From: Oscillospiraceae bacterium
Lineage (GTDB): Bacteria > Bacillota > Clostridia > Oscillospirales > Acutalibacteraceae
Length of the DNA: 64,000 bases
Assembly: GCA_031256825.1 (NCBI GenBank)
Contig: JAIRPV010000015.1
Location: 101,618-165,617, forward strand
Direction of reading: 5' to 3'
In this document: positions 1 to 9,368 of the stretch, piece by piece
Layout of the letters: each line of letters opens with the position of its first letter
Position numbering within the stretch: position 1 is the stretch's first letter
Translations under genes and position numbers: made by a program
Notes under the pieces: generated by a model
Databases searched by the model: none
Told to the model about the DNA's origin: nothing
The model's input: only the letters and a program-made list of their open reading frames with translations

Positions 1-2160
1 GCCCACGGCGATATCGCCCTGGGCGATCGCAAGAACATGGTTTATATGGGCTCCACGGTGGCGTATGGCCGGGGTAAGGCCGTTGTTGTCGCCACGGGCA
101 TGCAGACCGAGATGGGCAAAATTGCCGACGCGCTTGCCCGCGCCGAGGAAGGCGAAACGCCGCTGCAAATCAAACTCAACCAGCTGAGCAAAATCCTGAC
201 ATGGCTGGTGCTGGGCATCTGTGTGTTTATTTTTGGCTTTAACATCATTAGCGCGCTGCTCAAGGGCGAAAGCGTTGGCTTTGAGCATGTGCTGGATGTG
301 TTTATGATTGCCGTCAGCCTTGCCGTGGCCGCTATCCCCGAAGGCCTTGTGGCCGTGGTCACCATCGTGCTTTCCATCGGCGTGACCCATATGTCGAAGA
401 AAAACGCGATTATCCGCAAGCTGACGGCTGTGGAGACGCTGGGCTGCGCGCAGATCATCTGTTCAGACAAAACCGGCACTTTGACGCAGAACAAAATGAC
501 GGTGGTGGATCATTTCGCCAGCGACGAAGAAGCCCTGGCCACGGCCATGGCGCTTTGCTCCGACGCGGAACTGGCCGAAAGCGGGCCTTTGGGCGAACCC
601 ACCGAAGTGGCGCTGGTGATGTATGCCGACGCGCTGGGCCTGAAAAAACCGGATTTGGCGGCGCGCCTGCCCCGCGTAAACGAGGCCCCGTTCGATTCCG
701 TGCGTAAAATGATGAGCACCGTGCATGCCGGCGCCGAAGGCGGCTTTGTGCAGTTCACCAAAGGCGCGCCGGACGAAATTCTGGCCAGGTGCACGCTGAT
801 GGAAACCGAACAGGGCGCTGTGCCGCTGACAGAAGAACTGCGCGCGCAGGTGCTGGCCGAAAACGCGCGCATGGCCGGCAAGGCGCTGCGAGTGCTTGCG
901 GCGGCCCGGGTGGACTACAGCGAACAGCCGGAGGACTGCTCGCCGGAAGCGCTGGAGCGCGGCATGCGCCTGATTGGCCTGGTGGGCATGATTGACCCCG
1001 TGCGGCCCGAAGTGAAGGATGCGATTGCCGAGTGCAGCCGCGCGGGCATCCGCGCGATTATGATCACGGGCGATCACAAAGATACCGCCGTGGCCATTGC
1101 CACGGAGCTGGGCTTGCTCAGCGGCGCGGAGAAAGCCATCACCGGAGCGCAGCTGAGCCAGATCAGCGACGAAGAATTTGAGCGCACCGTGGGCGACTAC
1201 GCCGTTTATGCCCGCGTGCAGCCGGAACACAAAGTGCGCATCGTCAACGCCTGGCGCAAAAACGGTATGATCACCGCCATGACCGGCGACGGCGTGAACG
1301 ACGCGCCTTCGATAAAAAGCGCCGACATTGGCGTTGGCATGGGCATTACAGGCACAGATGTGACGAAGAACGTGGCCGACATGGTGCTGGCGGACGACAA
1401 CTTTGCAACGATTGTTTCCGCCGTGGGCGCGGGCAGGAAGATTTACGCCAACATTCGCAAGGCCATCCAGTTCCTGCTCGGCTCAAACCTGAGCGAGGTG
1501 TTGAGCATCTTCTTTGCCTCGCTGCTGAATATCGTCATTCTCAAGCCGGTGCATCTGCTGTGGATCAACCTGGTGACAGACTGCTTCCCGGCGCTGGCGC
1601 TCGGCATGGAAAAGCCGGAGCACGACATCATGAACCGCCAGCCCCGCAAGGCCACCGACGGCATTTTTGCCAACGGCGTTGGCGTTGATCTGCTTTATCA
1701 GGGCGTGTTCGTCAGCATCCTGATTTTTGTAGCGTTTTATGTTGGCGAACTGCTGCAATTCCTGGGCCATCCGGGGCATGTGCTTTCGATGGTGGACTGG
1801 CGCACGTTTTTCACCAATCTTTCGGAAGAAACCGGGTCGGAGGGCATGACCATGGCCTTCCTCACCATGAGCATGGCGGAGATTTTCCATTCGTTCAACA
1901 TGCGTTCGCAGCGCGGCTCTGTTATCACCATGGCGCGCAAAAGCGGCGTGAACTGGTGGCTCTGGGGTTCCTTTTTCGCTTCGCTGGCGCTGAGCACCAT
2001 CGTTGTGGCAACCCCCGCTATCCGCGAGATTTTCAGCTTCTCCGAGACCTTCACCATAAAGGAATACATGATCTCCATGGCGCTGGCATTCACAATCATT
2101 CCCGCAGTGGAGATCGTGAAGTTCTTCCAGCGGCTGGCGGCCAAAAAAAGAAAGCGGTAA
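1..2160 (+). CDS. Cation-translocating P-type ATPase (calcium-type), 5'-truncated by window edge
   Basis: Frame open from base 1 (AHGDIALGDRKNMVYMGS...); contains CSDKTGTLTQNKM phosphorylation motif, MITGDHKDTA, AMTGDGVNDAPSIKSADIG and C-terminal TM helices. Confidence 0.95.
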   Translation, partial: AHGDIALGDRKNMVYMGSTVAYGRGKAVVVATGMQTEMGKIADALARAEEGETPLQIKLNQLSKILTWLVLGICVFIFGFNIISALLKGESVGFEHVLDVFMIAVSLAVAAIPEGLVAVVTIVLSIGVTHMSKKNAIIRKLTAVETLGCAQIICSDKTGTLTQNKMTVVDHFASDEEALATAMALCSDAELAESGPLGEPTEVALVMYADALGLKKPDLAARLPRVNEAPFDSVRKMMSTVHAGAEGGFVQFTKGAPDEILARCTLMETEQGAVPLTEELRAQVLAENARMAGKALRVLAAARVDYSEQPEDCSPEALERGMRLIGLVGMIDPVRPEVKDAIAECSRAGIRAIMITGDHKDTAVAIATELGLLSGAEKAITGAQLSQISDEEFERTVGDYAVYARVQPEHKVRIVNAWRKNGMITAMTGDGVNDAPSIKSADIGVGMGITGTDVTKNVADMVLADDNFATIVSAVGAGRKIYANIRKAIQFLLGSNLSEVLSIFFASLLNIVILKPVHLLWINLVTDCFPALALGMEKPEHDIMNRQPRKATDGIFANGVGVDLLYQGVFVSILIFVAFYVGELLQFLGHPGHVLSMVDWRTFFTNLSEETGSEGMTMAFLTMSMAEIFHSFNMRSQRGSVITMARKSGVNWWLWGSFFASLALSTIVVATPAIREIFSFSETFTIKEYMISMALAFTIIPAVEIVKFFQRLAAKKRKR

Positions 2161-2181
2161 ATTAGGAAGCAGGAACCCAGG

Positions 2182-3393
2182 ATGCGCAAAAAAGACTTGT
2201 TGCGGGAACGCGAAGAGATGGGGCGGGAACTTGCCGCCCTGCGGCAAGAAAACTGGGAGCTGCGTTTGCAGCTGAGCGGGCGCCCGGAACCGCCGGTGCC
2301 GCCGCCCGAACCGCCGGAAGGGGAGGCGTCTGCCCCGCAGTTCAGCCGGTTCCCCGTCCTGCGGGGGATAGACGGGCGCCGCGCGCCTACGGAAGAGCCG
2401 CCAAACGAATCATCGGAAGAAACCGTGCAGCCGCTTACCCTGCGGCTGCTGGTTTCGCATTTGCGCTGCTATGCCGCGGCGCACTTTGGTTTTTACGCCA
2501 AAAAAGAGCTGTTCGCGCACTTGTTGGGAGCCATGGCGGCCTGCGATGTTGTTGTTTTCCATAACGACAGCGCGGCGCGGCTGCCGAACATCGCCGCGGC
2601 GGCCTGGGGCAGCCCGGCGGCGCTGATTGCCGTGCAGCCCGGCTGGCGCGGCGGCAGCTTGTTGGGCATGCCCGATCCGGCCACGCGGCTTTACCGCGAA
2701 ACGCGGATGCTGCGCGCGCTCTACGAAGCGCATTACGAAACGAAGCCGTGCTTCGCTATATTGGACAATCTGACGGCCGCGCCCCCCGAGGAGTATCTGG
2801 CGGAGCTTTGGCAAGTTGCCCTGCAAGGCCCCGGCCCCGCGCGGCTGCTGCGCCTGGCGCGGGATGCCTGGCCCGGCGACCCTCTGCTGCTCCAAAACGG
2901 CGCGCTGGCCTACCCGGAGCATCTATGGCTGTTCGGGCTTGTGGACGATCCGCCGCTGCCCGCTTTGATGGCTGCGCCGCCCATGCACCTTCATGTGCCG
3001 CAGGGCCTGCTCGAAGAAGCGTTCAACGCGCCCCGGCCCGGGGAACTGCTGGTTTCCGCGCGGGAGCTGCGCCGGCTGTTTGCGCAGGCGCGGCTGCCGG
3101 AAGATGACGCGCGGCTGTTCAGCCAAACGGCGGAATACCTTGCGGCGCATTGGAATGTGTCCATCGGCCCGCATGCGATGCGGCAGATGCGGCGGTTTTG
3201 CGCCGTGTGCCGCGCGTGCGGGCTTTCGGCCGAGGCCGCGATGGATGGGTTCTTTTTCCACCGCGCGCTGCGCTGCCTGGCGTCCGCCGACCCGGCGCTG
3301 GTTCGCTACGAAACCCCGGCGCTGCTGCGCTTTTTGGCGGAGCAGTTTGGCAAAAAAGCGCTCCCGCTGACGACCGAATGGCTGGAGAGGTAG
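2182..3393 (+). CDS. Hypothetical protein with N-terminal coiled coil and Pro-rich linker
   Basis: Single long ORF in codirectional context; N-terminus MRKKDLLREREEMGRELAALRQENWELRLQL coiled-coil-like; no recognised domain. Confidence 0.75.
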   Translation: MRKKDLLREREEMGRELAALRQENWELRLQLSGRPEPPVPPPEPPEGEASAPQFSRFPVLRGIDGRRAPTEEPPNESSEETVQPLTLRLLVSHLRCYAAAHFGFYAKKELFAHLLGAMAACDVVVFHNDSAARLPNIAAAAWGSPAALIAVQPGWRGGSLLGMPDPATRLYRETRMLRALYEAHYETKPCFAILDNLTAAPPEEYLAELWQVALQGPGPARLLRLARDAWPGDPLLLQNGALAYPEHLWLFGLVDDPPLPALMAAPPMHLHVPQGLLEEAFNAPRPGELLVSARELRRLFAQARLPEDDARLFSQTAEYLAAHWNVSIGPHAMRQMRRFCAVCRACGLSAEAAMDGFFFHRALRCLASADPALVRYETPALLRFLAEQFGKKALPLTTEWLER

Positions 3394-3423
3394 AGATTAC
3401 AAAATGAAATGCCGCGCATACCC

Positions 3424-3452
3424 TTGACTTTGTCCGCAAAACACGCTATAAT
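3424..3452 (+). promoter_or_regulatory. Sigma-A type promoter for Ldh-family gene
   Basis: TTGACT-17 nt-TATAAT. Confidence 0.8.
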
Positions 3453-3495
3453 AGGGTTTGCCATCAAACATAACAGAAGAGGAGACAACTATCAT

Positions 3496-4605
3496 ATGGG
3501 AAAAAACATTGTTCCGTGGGAAACGATCAACGCTTTTGTGACCGACGCCTTCGCGGCGGTCGGCGTGCCGCGCGAAGACGCGGCTATCTGCGCCGACGTG
3601 CTTCTGGAATCCGACCGGCGCGGCATTGAGTCGCACGGCGTCAACCGCTTTAAGCCCATCTATATCGACCGCATTTGGGATGGGATTCAGCAGCCCGAGA
3701 CGGTGTTCGAAATTGTCCGCGAAACCAAAACCACCGCTGTGGTGGATGGCCACGACGGCATGGGCCAGGTGATTGGATGCAAATCCATGCAAATGGCAAT
3801 CGACAAAGCCAAAGAATATGGCATGGGCATGGTGGCCGTGCGCAACAGCTGCCACTACGGCATCGCGGGTTACTACGCTTCAATGGCGGCAAAAGCCGGC
3901 ATGATCGGCATCACGGGCACGAACGCCAGGCCTTCGATTGCCCCCACCTTCGGCGTGGAAAACATGCTGGGCACGAACCCCCTGACCATCGGATTCCCGA
4001 CGGACGAAGACTTTGATTTTGTGATTGACTGCGCAACGTCGATCACCCAGCGCGGCAAGCTGGAATACTATTCCCGGATTGGCAAGGATACCCCTGCCGG
4101 GCAGGTGATTGGCGTGGACGGCGAGGCAAAAACCGACACCAACGCGATTTTGAAGCAGCTCAACACCGGCGAAGCGGCTTTGGCGCCCCTGGGCGGCATT
4201 GGCGAAGAGCTGGCCGGCTATAAAGGCTACGGCTACGCTACGGTGGTTGAGGTGCTTTCGGCGGCGCTGCAACAGGGGCAATATCTGAAAGCCCTGACGG
4301 GGATCTCCAACGGCAGCAAGGTGCCCTATCATCTTGGCCATTTTTTCATTGCCATTGATATTGAGGCCTTTTTGGGCCTGGACGCCTTCAAGCAGACGGC
4401 GGGCAATATTATGCGCGCCCTGCGCGCTTCGCAAAAAGCCCCCGGGCAGGAACACATCTTTACGGCGGGCGAAAAAGAATGGAATGTCTGGCTTTCCCGC
4501 AAAGATTCCGGCGTGCCCATCAACGAAGCGGTGCAGAAAGAGCTTTGCGCCGTGCGCGACAAATTGGGGCTGACGGCAAAGTATACGTTCCCCTGGGAGG
4601 AATAA
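3496..4605 (+). CDS. Ldh family oxidoreductase (malate/L-lactate dehydrogenase-like)
   Basis: MGKNIVPWETINAFVTDAFAAVGVPREDA...SHGVNRF...NSCHYGIAGYYASMA...GTNPLTIGFP; ATG at 3496 preceded by AGAGGAGA. Confidence 0.92.
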   Translation: MGKNIVPWETINAFVTDAFAAVGVPREDAAICADVLLESDRRGIESHGVNRFKPIYIDRIWDGIQQPETVFEIVRETKTTAVVDGHDGMGQVIGCKSMQMAIDKAKEYGMGMVAVRNSCHYGIAGYYASMAAKAGMIGITGTNARPSIAPTFGVENMLGTNPLTIGFPTDEDFDFVIDCATSITQRGKLEYYSRIGKDTPAGQVIGVDGEAKTDTNAILKQLNTGEAALAPLGGIGEELAGYKGYGYATVVEVLSAALQQGQYLKALTGISNGSKVPYHLGHFFIAIDIEAFLGLDAFKQTAGNIMRALRASQKAPGQEHIFTAGEKEWNVWLSRKDSGVPINEAVQKELCAVRDKLGLTAKYTFPWEE

Positions 4606-4650
4606 GCCGCGGGCGGCAAGAATCTGCTAAACATCAATGGAGGTTTCCCT

Positions 4651-5820
4651 ATGGATTACGCGACCGAATCCCTGCGCCTGCACTACGAATGGAAGGGCAA
4701 GCTGGAAATTGCCCCCCGCGCCCCGGCGGGCAACAAAGAGGAGCTTTCGCTGGCCTATACCCCCGGCGTGGCGCAGCCCTGCCTGGAAATTCAAAAGGAC
4801 GTTGACAAATCCTACGAGCTGACCCGGCGCTGGAACACGGTAGCCGTCATCACCGACGGCACCGCCGTGCTGGGGCTGGGCGATATCGGCCCGGAAGCGG
4901 GCATGCCCGTTATGGAGGGCAAGTGCGTGCTGTTCAAGGCGTTCGGCGGCGTGGATGCGCTGCCGCTTTGCGTGCGCAGCAAAGATGTGGACGAGATCGT
5001 CAACACCATTCGTTTGCTGCTGGGCAGTTTTGGCGGCGTCAATCTGGAAGATATCGCCGCCCCGCGCTGCTTTGAGATTGAGCGGCGGCTGAAAGAAATC
5101 AGCGACATTCCAATCTTCCATGACGATCAGCACGGCACGGCGATTGTTGTTGCTGCGGCGATCATCAACGGGCTGAACGTTGTGAAGAAGCAGCTGAGCG
5201 ACTGTGTCGTCACCTTTTGCGGCGCGGGAGCCGCAGGCTGCGCCATCGCCAACCTGATCCTCCGGATGGGCGCAAAAGACGTTATCATGGTTGACCGGCC
5301 CGGTATTCTTACGCCCGAAAACGCGCCCGACCCCGCCCGCGCGGACATGGCGGCGCGCACCAATAAGAGCCGCAAAACCGGTTCTTTGGCCGACGCGCTG
5401 CGCGGCGCGGATATTTTCGTGGGCGTTTCGGCCCCCGGGATTGTGACGCAAGAGATGATCCGCAGCATGAATCCGGGCGCTATCGTTATGGCCATGGCCA
5501 ACCCCGTGCCGGAAATCATGCCGGATCTGGCGAAGGCGGCGGGAGCCGTTGTTGTTGGCACGGGGCGCAGCGACTTCCCGAACCAGATCAACAACGTGCT
5601 GGCGTTCCCCGGGATTTTCCGCGGGGCCCTTGATGTGCGCGCAAGCGACATCAACGAAGAAATGAAGATTGCCGCAGCGCACGCCCTGGCGGGACTGATT
5701 GCGGACGAAGAGCTTTCGGCGGACTATATCCTCCCCAAGGCCTTCGATCCGCGCGTGGGCGCGGCGGTGGCGGCGGCGGTTGCCCGGGCCGCGCGCGAAA
5801 GCGGCGTTGCGCGGATTTAG
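4651..5820 (+). CDS. NAD(P)-dependent malic enzyme
   Basis: AYTPGVAQPCLEI, VTDGTAVLGLGDIGPEAGMPVMEGK, FHDDQHGTAIVVAAAIING motifs. Confidence 0.95.
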   Translation: MDYATESLRLHYEWKGKLEIAPRAPAGNKEELSLAYTPGVAQPCLEIQKDVDKSYELTRRWNTVAVITDGTAVLGLGDIGPEAGMPVMEGKCVLFKAFGGVDALPLCVRSKDVDEIVNTIRLLLGSFGGVNLEDIAAPRCFEIERRLKEISDIPIFHDDQHGTAIVVAAAIINGLNVVKKQLSDCVVTFCGAGAAGCAIANLILRMGAKDVIMVDRPGILTPENAPDPARADMAARTNKSRKTGSLADALRGADIFVGVSAPGIVTQEMIRSMNPGAIVMAMANPVPEIMPDLAKAAGAVVVGTGRSDFPNQINNVLAFPGIFRGALDVRASDINEEMKIAAAHALAGLIADEELSADYILPKAFDPRVGAAVAAAVARAARESGVARI

Positions 5821-5880
5821 GCTCAGCGGCGCAACGGAATAGCGCAATTCGATATTTTACATCGTAATAAGGATCAAAAA

Positions 5881-5913
5881 ATCTCCTTCTGTTATAATCT
5901 AACGGAAGGAGAT
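5881..5913. promoter_or_regulatory. Perfect inverted repeat flanking the -10 of the small HTH gene (candidate operator)
   Basis: ATCTCCTTC-15 nt-GAAGGAGAT with TATAAT (5893-5898) in the spacer. Confidence 0.55.
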
Positions 5914-5920
5914 TGGCAAT

Positions 5921-6172
5921 ATGGCGATTCGGATTATGCTGTCCAGAAAACTGGGCGAATTGCGTTGGACGCAGGCGGATTTGGCGAGAAAAACCGGCAT
6001 CCGGCAAAACACAATCAACGATATGTATCATGAGCTTTGCGAGCGGGTGAACCTGGATCACCTGGATTTGATCTGCGAAGCGCTGGGCTGCGATTTATCG
6101 GAGCTGCTGGTGCGCGAACCCGGGGTCATACGCCGCGTCAAAAGCCGTTCCGGGAATCAGGGGAAGGAGTGA
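5921..6172 (+). CDS. Small XRE/Cro-type helix-turn-helix regulator
   Basis: KLGELRWTQADLARKTGIRQNTINDMYHE...LICEALGCDLSELL; SD GGAAGGAG. Confidence 0.9.
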   Translation: MAIRIMLSRKLGELRWTQADLARKTGIRQNTINDMYHELCERVNLDHLDLICEALGCDLSELLVREPGVIRRVKSRSGNQGKE

Positions 6173-6177
6173 GTGCG

Positions 6178-6789
6178 ATGGCTCCCGCCCCAAAGCGCGG
6201 CTTGCCCCGCAAGCGGCCCGAACTGTTGCTGGCTGCCACGGCCCTGTTGGGCGCTGCGGCAGCTTTGGTTGCGATTGGCGCTCATCGCTTGCAGGCGGAT
6301 GCGGCGGACGCGGCAGCCAGCCCCGCCTGGAGCGGCGCGCCAGAAACGACGGCGGCCACTAACCCGTTTGAGGAGCCGTCTGCGCCGCAAACCACCGGGG
6401 CAATCGCCTACACACAAACCACCGGGGCAATTGGCTACACACAGATTGTGGCCTATTATACAGACAGCGCCGGCGGGGTTGTGGTCATGTTCCCGGATGA
6501 AGGCATTCAGGTGGCCGCTTCGGTGATTTCCACAGACGCCGCCCAGCTGCCGCCAACCACCGTCCGGCAGCCAACCGCCGCCCCGCCGCAGGCGCAATAC
6601 CCGGTCAACATCAACACAGCCGCGCAGGAGCAGCTGGAGACACTGCCGGGCATTGGCCCGGTGAAGGCACAGGCGATTTTGGCGTGGCGCGCGGCCAACG
6701 GGCGCTTTGCCGGCGCGGCGCAGCTGCTGGAAGTAAAAGGCATCGGCGAAAAAACGCTCGAGAAGCTGCTGCCCTACATCATCTTCTGA
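6178..6789 (+). CDS. ComEA-family helix-hairpin-helix DNA-binding protein, membrane anchored
   Basis: N-terminal TM segment; C-terminal VNINTAAQEQLETLPGIGPVKAQAILAWRAANGRFAGAAQLLEVKGIGEKTLEKLLPYI. Confidence 0.92.
   Translation: MAPAPKRGLPRKRPELLLAATALLGAAAALVAIGAHRLQADAADAAASPAWSGAPETTAATNPFEEPSAPQTTGAIAYTQTTGAIGYTQIVAYYTDSAGGVVVMFPDEGIQVAASVISTDAAQLPPTTVRQPTAAPPQAQYPVNINTAAQEQLETLPGIGPVKAQAILAWRAANGRFAGAAQLLEVKGIGEKTLEKLLPYIIF
6391..6444 (+). repeat. 27-bp tandem duplication inside the ComEA linker
   Basis: accaccggggcaatcgcctacacacaa / accaccggggcaattggctacacacag, encoding TTGAIAYTQ TTGAIGYTQ. Confidence 0.9.
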
Positions 6790-6803
6790 GAGGGACAAAA
6801 CCC

Positions 6804-7802
6804 ATGAAAAAACTCGCCGCCTTCGCGCTCACGTTCGCGTTCGCCCTGTTCGATCTTGCCTATTACGCCACCTACAAAATCAACCCGCCACCGAAAGAAA
6901 GCTTCCGGCCCAATGTTGCGCCGCCGGATCTTTCCCGGGCGTTTGCCGATCAACAGGCGGCGCTGGCCGCGGGCGGCGGCTGGTATGTGACCATGGACGA
7001 GGACTTTGACGGCAGCACGCTGCCGGAACCCTGGGTTCCATCGCCCCACGGCCTGCGCAATCAGGAATACTGGTGCGACAATATGCTGTGCCAGCCCAGC
7101 GGCGGCACGGTTAAAATTCTTGCCGCAAAGCGCAGCGATAATGTATGTGACATTTGCCCGAAGGAGGGGGAATTTACCTCGGGCATTGAAACCCGGAAGA
7201 TGGCGGGCGGCAAAAGCGTGCCCACCTTTGAGCAAGCCTTTGGCTACTATGAGTGCCGCGTCAGGATCCCCAAACATACCGGGCTTTGGTCGGCCTTTTG
7301 GCTTCAGGCCAACTCGCAGGGCAGGCTGGGCGCGCACGGCAAAGACGGCACGGAGATCGACATTTATGAATCGGCCTTTCTCTACGAAAACCCAAACATG
7401 ACCGGCAACGCGCTGCTCTGGGATGGCTACGATAACGACTGGAACCGCGTAGCAGATTGCCGCACGGTGACCGACAGCAGCCTCTACGAGGGCTGGCACA
7501 CCTATGGTCTGCTCTGGACGCCGCAGTCGTATACTTTTTTTGTGGACGGCAAAGCCACCTGGCAGACCAACGCGGGCGGTGTTTCGCGCGTGCCGTCGTT
7601 CGTGCGGCTGACCGTCGAAATCCGCCGCGGCGAAACCGGCCCCTACGGCATGCGCCTGGGGGAATTCACCAACACAAACGAAAATCCCGCCGTGTTTGAA
7701 ATTGACTATGTAAAAATCTGGCAGAACACGGCTTACTTGAAGGCCATCCGTTCACCGGAAGATTTTTGGGCGCTGAAGACGCCGTTTTGGAGGAAGAAAT
7801 GA
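6804..7802 (+). CDS. Glycoside hydrolase family 16-like protein with signal/TM N-terminus
   Basis: FEQAFGYYECRVRIPKHTGLWSAFWLQ...GTEIDIYESAF (ExDxxE-type catalytic motif); MKKLAAFALTFAFALF signal-like N-terminus. Confidence 0.88.
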   Translation: MKKLAAFALTFAFALFDLAYYATYKINPPPKESFRPNVAPPDLSRAFADQQAALAAGGGWYVTMDEDFDGSTLPEPWVPSPHGLRNQEYWCDNMLCQPSGGTVKILAAKRSDNVCDICPKEGEFTSGIETRKMAGGKSVPTFEQAFGYYECRVRIPKHTGLWSAFWLQANSQGRLGAHGKDGTEIDIYESAFLYENPNMTGNALLWDGYDNDWNRVADCRTVTDSSLYEGWHTYGLLWTPQSYTFFVDGKATWQTNAGGVSRVPSFVRLTVEIRRGETGPYGMRLGEFTNTNENPAVFEIDYVKIWQNTAYLKAIRSPEDFWALKTPFWRKK

Positions 7803-8169
7803 AGCTTGTCATCATCGTGGGGCCGCAGGCCGTTGGCAAGATGACCGTTGGACAGGAGCTTGCGAAGGCGACAGATCTGAAATTGTTCCGCTCGAGGAGC
7901 GCCTGCGCCGCAACCGCACAGAAAACCGTCTGCTGCACAAACCCAGCAAGCGGGATCTGGACTGGTCTGACCAGGATTTGCGCAACAGCGCGCAGCGGCA
8001 CCGCCTTGCTTCCGAACCAAAAGAACTGGAGGGCGGCGTTGTGCCCGAAGGGCATTATTTGCGCGTTGACAACACAAATCTGCCCGCCGCAGCCGTGGCG
8101 CTGATGATAAAAGAGAGCTTTGGGTTTATAAAACAGGATGAACCGCTACGAAATGAATCGACCGCTTAA
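7799..8169 (+). pseudogene. Remnant of a P-loop nucleoside/shikimate-kinase-like ATPase with internal deletion and frameshift
   Basis: MKLVIIVGPQAVGKMTVGQELAKATDLKLF (frame of 7799) then, from ~7888 in another frame, PLEERLRRNRTENRLLHKPSKRDLDWSDQDLRNSAQRHRLASEPKELEGG...GHYLRVDNTNLPAAAVALMIKESFGF. Confidence 0.85.
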
Positions 8170-9295
8170 CCAGGCCCTGCAATCCCTGCCGCCGATTCCC
8201 TTCCATATGCCCGGCCACAAGCGCAACCTTGCCCTGCTGGGCGATGATTTGCCCTGGGCCGCCGACGCGACGGAAATTGCCGGCCTGGATCATCTGCAAC
8301 AACCAACCGGCGTGCTGCGCGGGCTTGCGCAGCGCGCGGCTGTGTTATGGGGCAGCCGCGCGGCGTATCTGAGCGTCAACGGCAGCACCGGGGCAATTTT
8401 GGCGGGCGTGCGCGCTTTGGCCCCGCCGGGCGGCGAAGCAATCATTGCCCGCAACTGCCACATGTCTGTTTGGCACGCGGCGGAACTTTGCGGGCTGCGG
8501 CTCGTTGTTCTGGAGCCGGAATGGCTGCCCGCCTGGGGGATATATGGCGCCGTTGCGCAGGAAGCGCTGGACCGCGCCCTTGCGGAGCACCCGGGCGCCG
8601 CGCTCTGCGTGATCACCAGCCCAACGTATGAAGGGGTGGTCAGCCGCCTCCGGTGCCCCATTCCGCTGTTTGTTGACGCGGCGCACGGGGCGCACCTGCC
8701 GTTGCCCGTCTGCGATCTTGTGACCATCAGCACGCACAAAACGCTGCCGGCGCTGACGCAGACGGCGCTGCTGCATGTGATGTCAGACCGCGTGGATTTG
8801 CCCCGGCTGGAGCACCAGCTGCGCGTATTTCAGTCCAGCAGCCCCTCGTATGTGCTGATGGCCTCTGTGGAACGCTGCGTGGCGCTGCTGGAAGAGCGGC
8901 GCGAGGCGCTGTTTGCCGCATGGCGGCGGCGCTTGGAGGCGGTGGGTTCCCATGCGGGGCAGTGGCGCAATTTGCGGCTTTTTTTGCCGGATGATCGCTC
9001 CAAACTGCTCGTTCAAACGCACTTTGACCATGCAGACGAAGCGCTGCGCGCGCGCGGCATAGAGCCGGAATACACGCAGGGGCGCAATCTTTTGTTCCTG
9101 ACATCCCCCTGCGACACGGACGACATGATGCGGCGGCTCATCGAAGCGCTGGATGAGATAGACCGCCGCCCCCCGGGGCTTCCGCTGCCGCCTTTCCCCC
9201 GCCCGCCCATGCTTTCCGCGAGCGATTTCCCGCTTTCCGCCGAATATATCCCTTGCCCGCCGGGCATTCCGCTGATGCGGGCGCAGGAAGGGTAG
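8138..9295 (+). CDS. Orn/Lys/Arg decarboxylase-family PLP enzyme
   Basis: PFHMPGHKRN...ATEIAGLDHLQQPTGVL...GSRAAYLSVNGSTGAILA...VISTHKTLPALTQTALLH-like region (ISTHKTLPALTQTA). Confidence 0.9.
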   Translation: MNRYEMNRPLNQALQSLPPIPFHMPGHKRNLALLGDDLPWAADATEIAGLDHLQQPTGVLRGLAQRAAVLWGSRAAYLSVNGSTGAILAGVRALAPPGGEAIIARNCHMSVWHAAELCGLRLVVLEPEWLPAWGIYGAVAQEALDRALAEHPGAALCVITSPTYEGVVSRLRCPIPLFVDAAHGAHLPLPVCDLVTISTHKTLPALTQTALLHVMSDRVDLPRLEHQLRVFQSSSPSYVLMASVERCVALLEERREALFAAWRRRLEAVGSHAGQWRNLRLFLPDDRSKLLVQTHFDHADEALRARGIEPEYTQGRNLLFLTSPCDTDDMMRRLIEALDEIDRRPPGLPLPPFPRPPMLSASDFPLSAEYIPCPPGIPLMRAQEG

Positions 9296-9368
9296 CGGCG
9301 CGCGCAAGCTTTTGCCCCACGGCTAGATGAATAGGTAGTAGAGGTAGTATGGATAGAAAGGACAGGGC

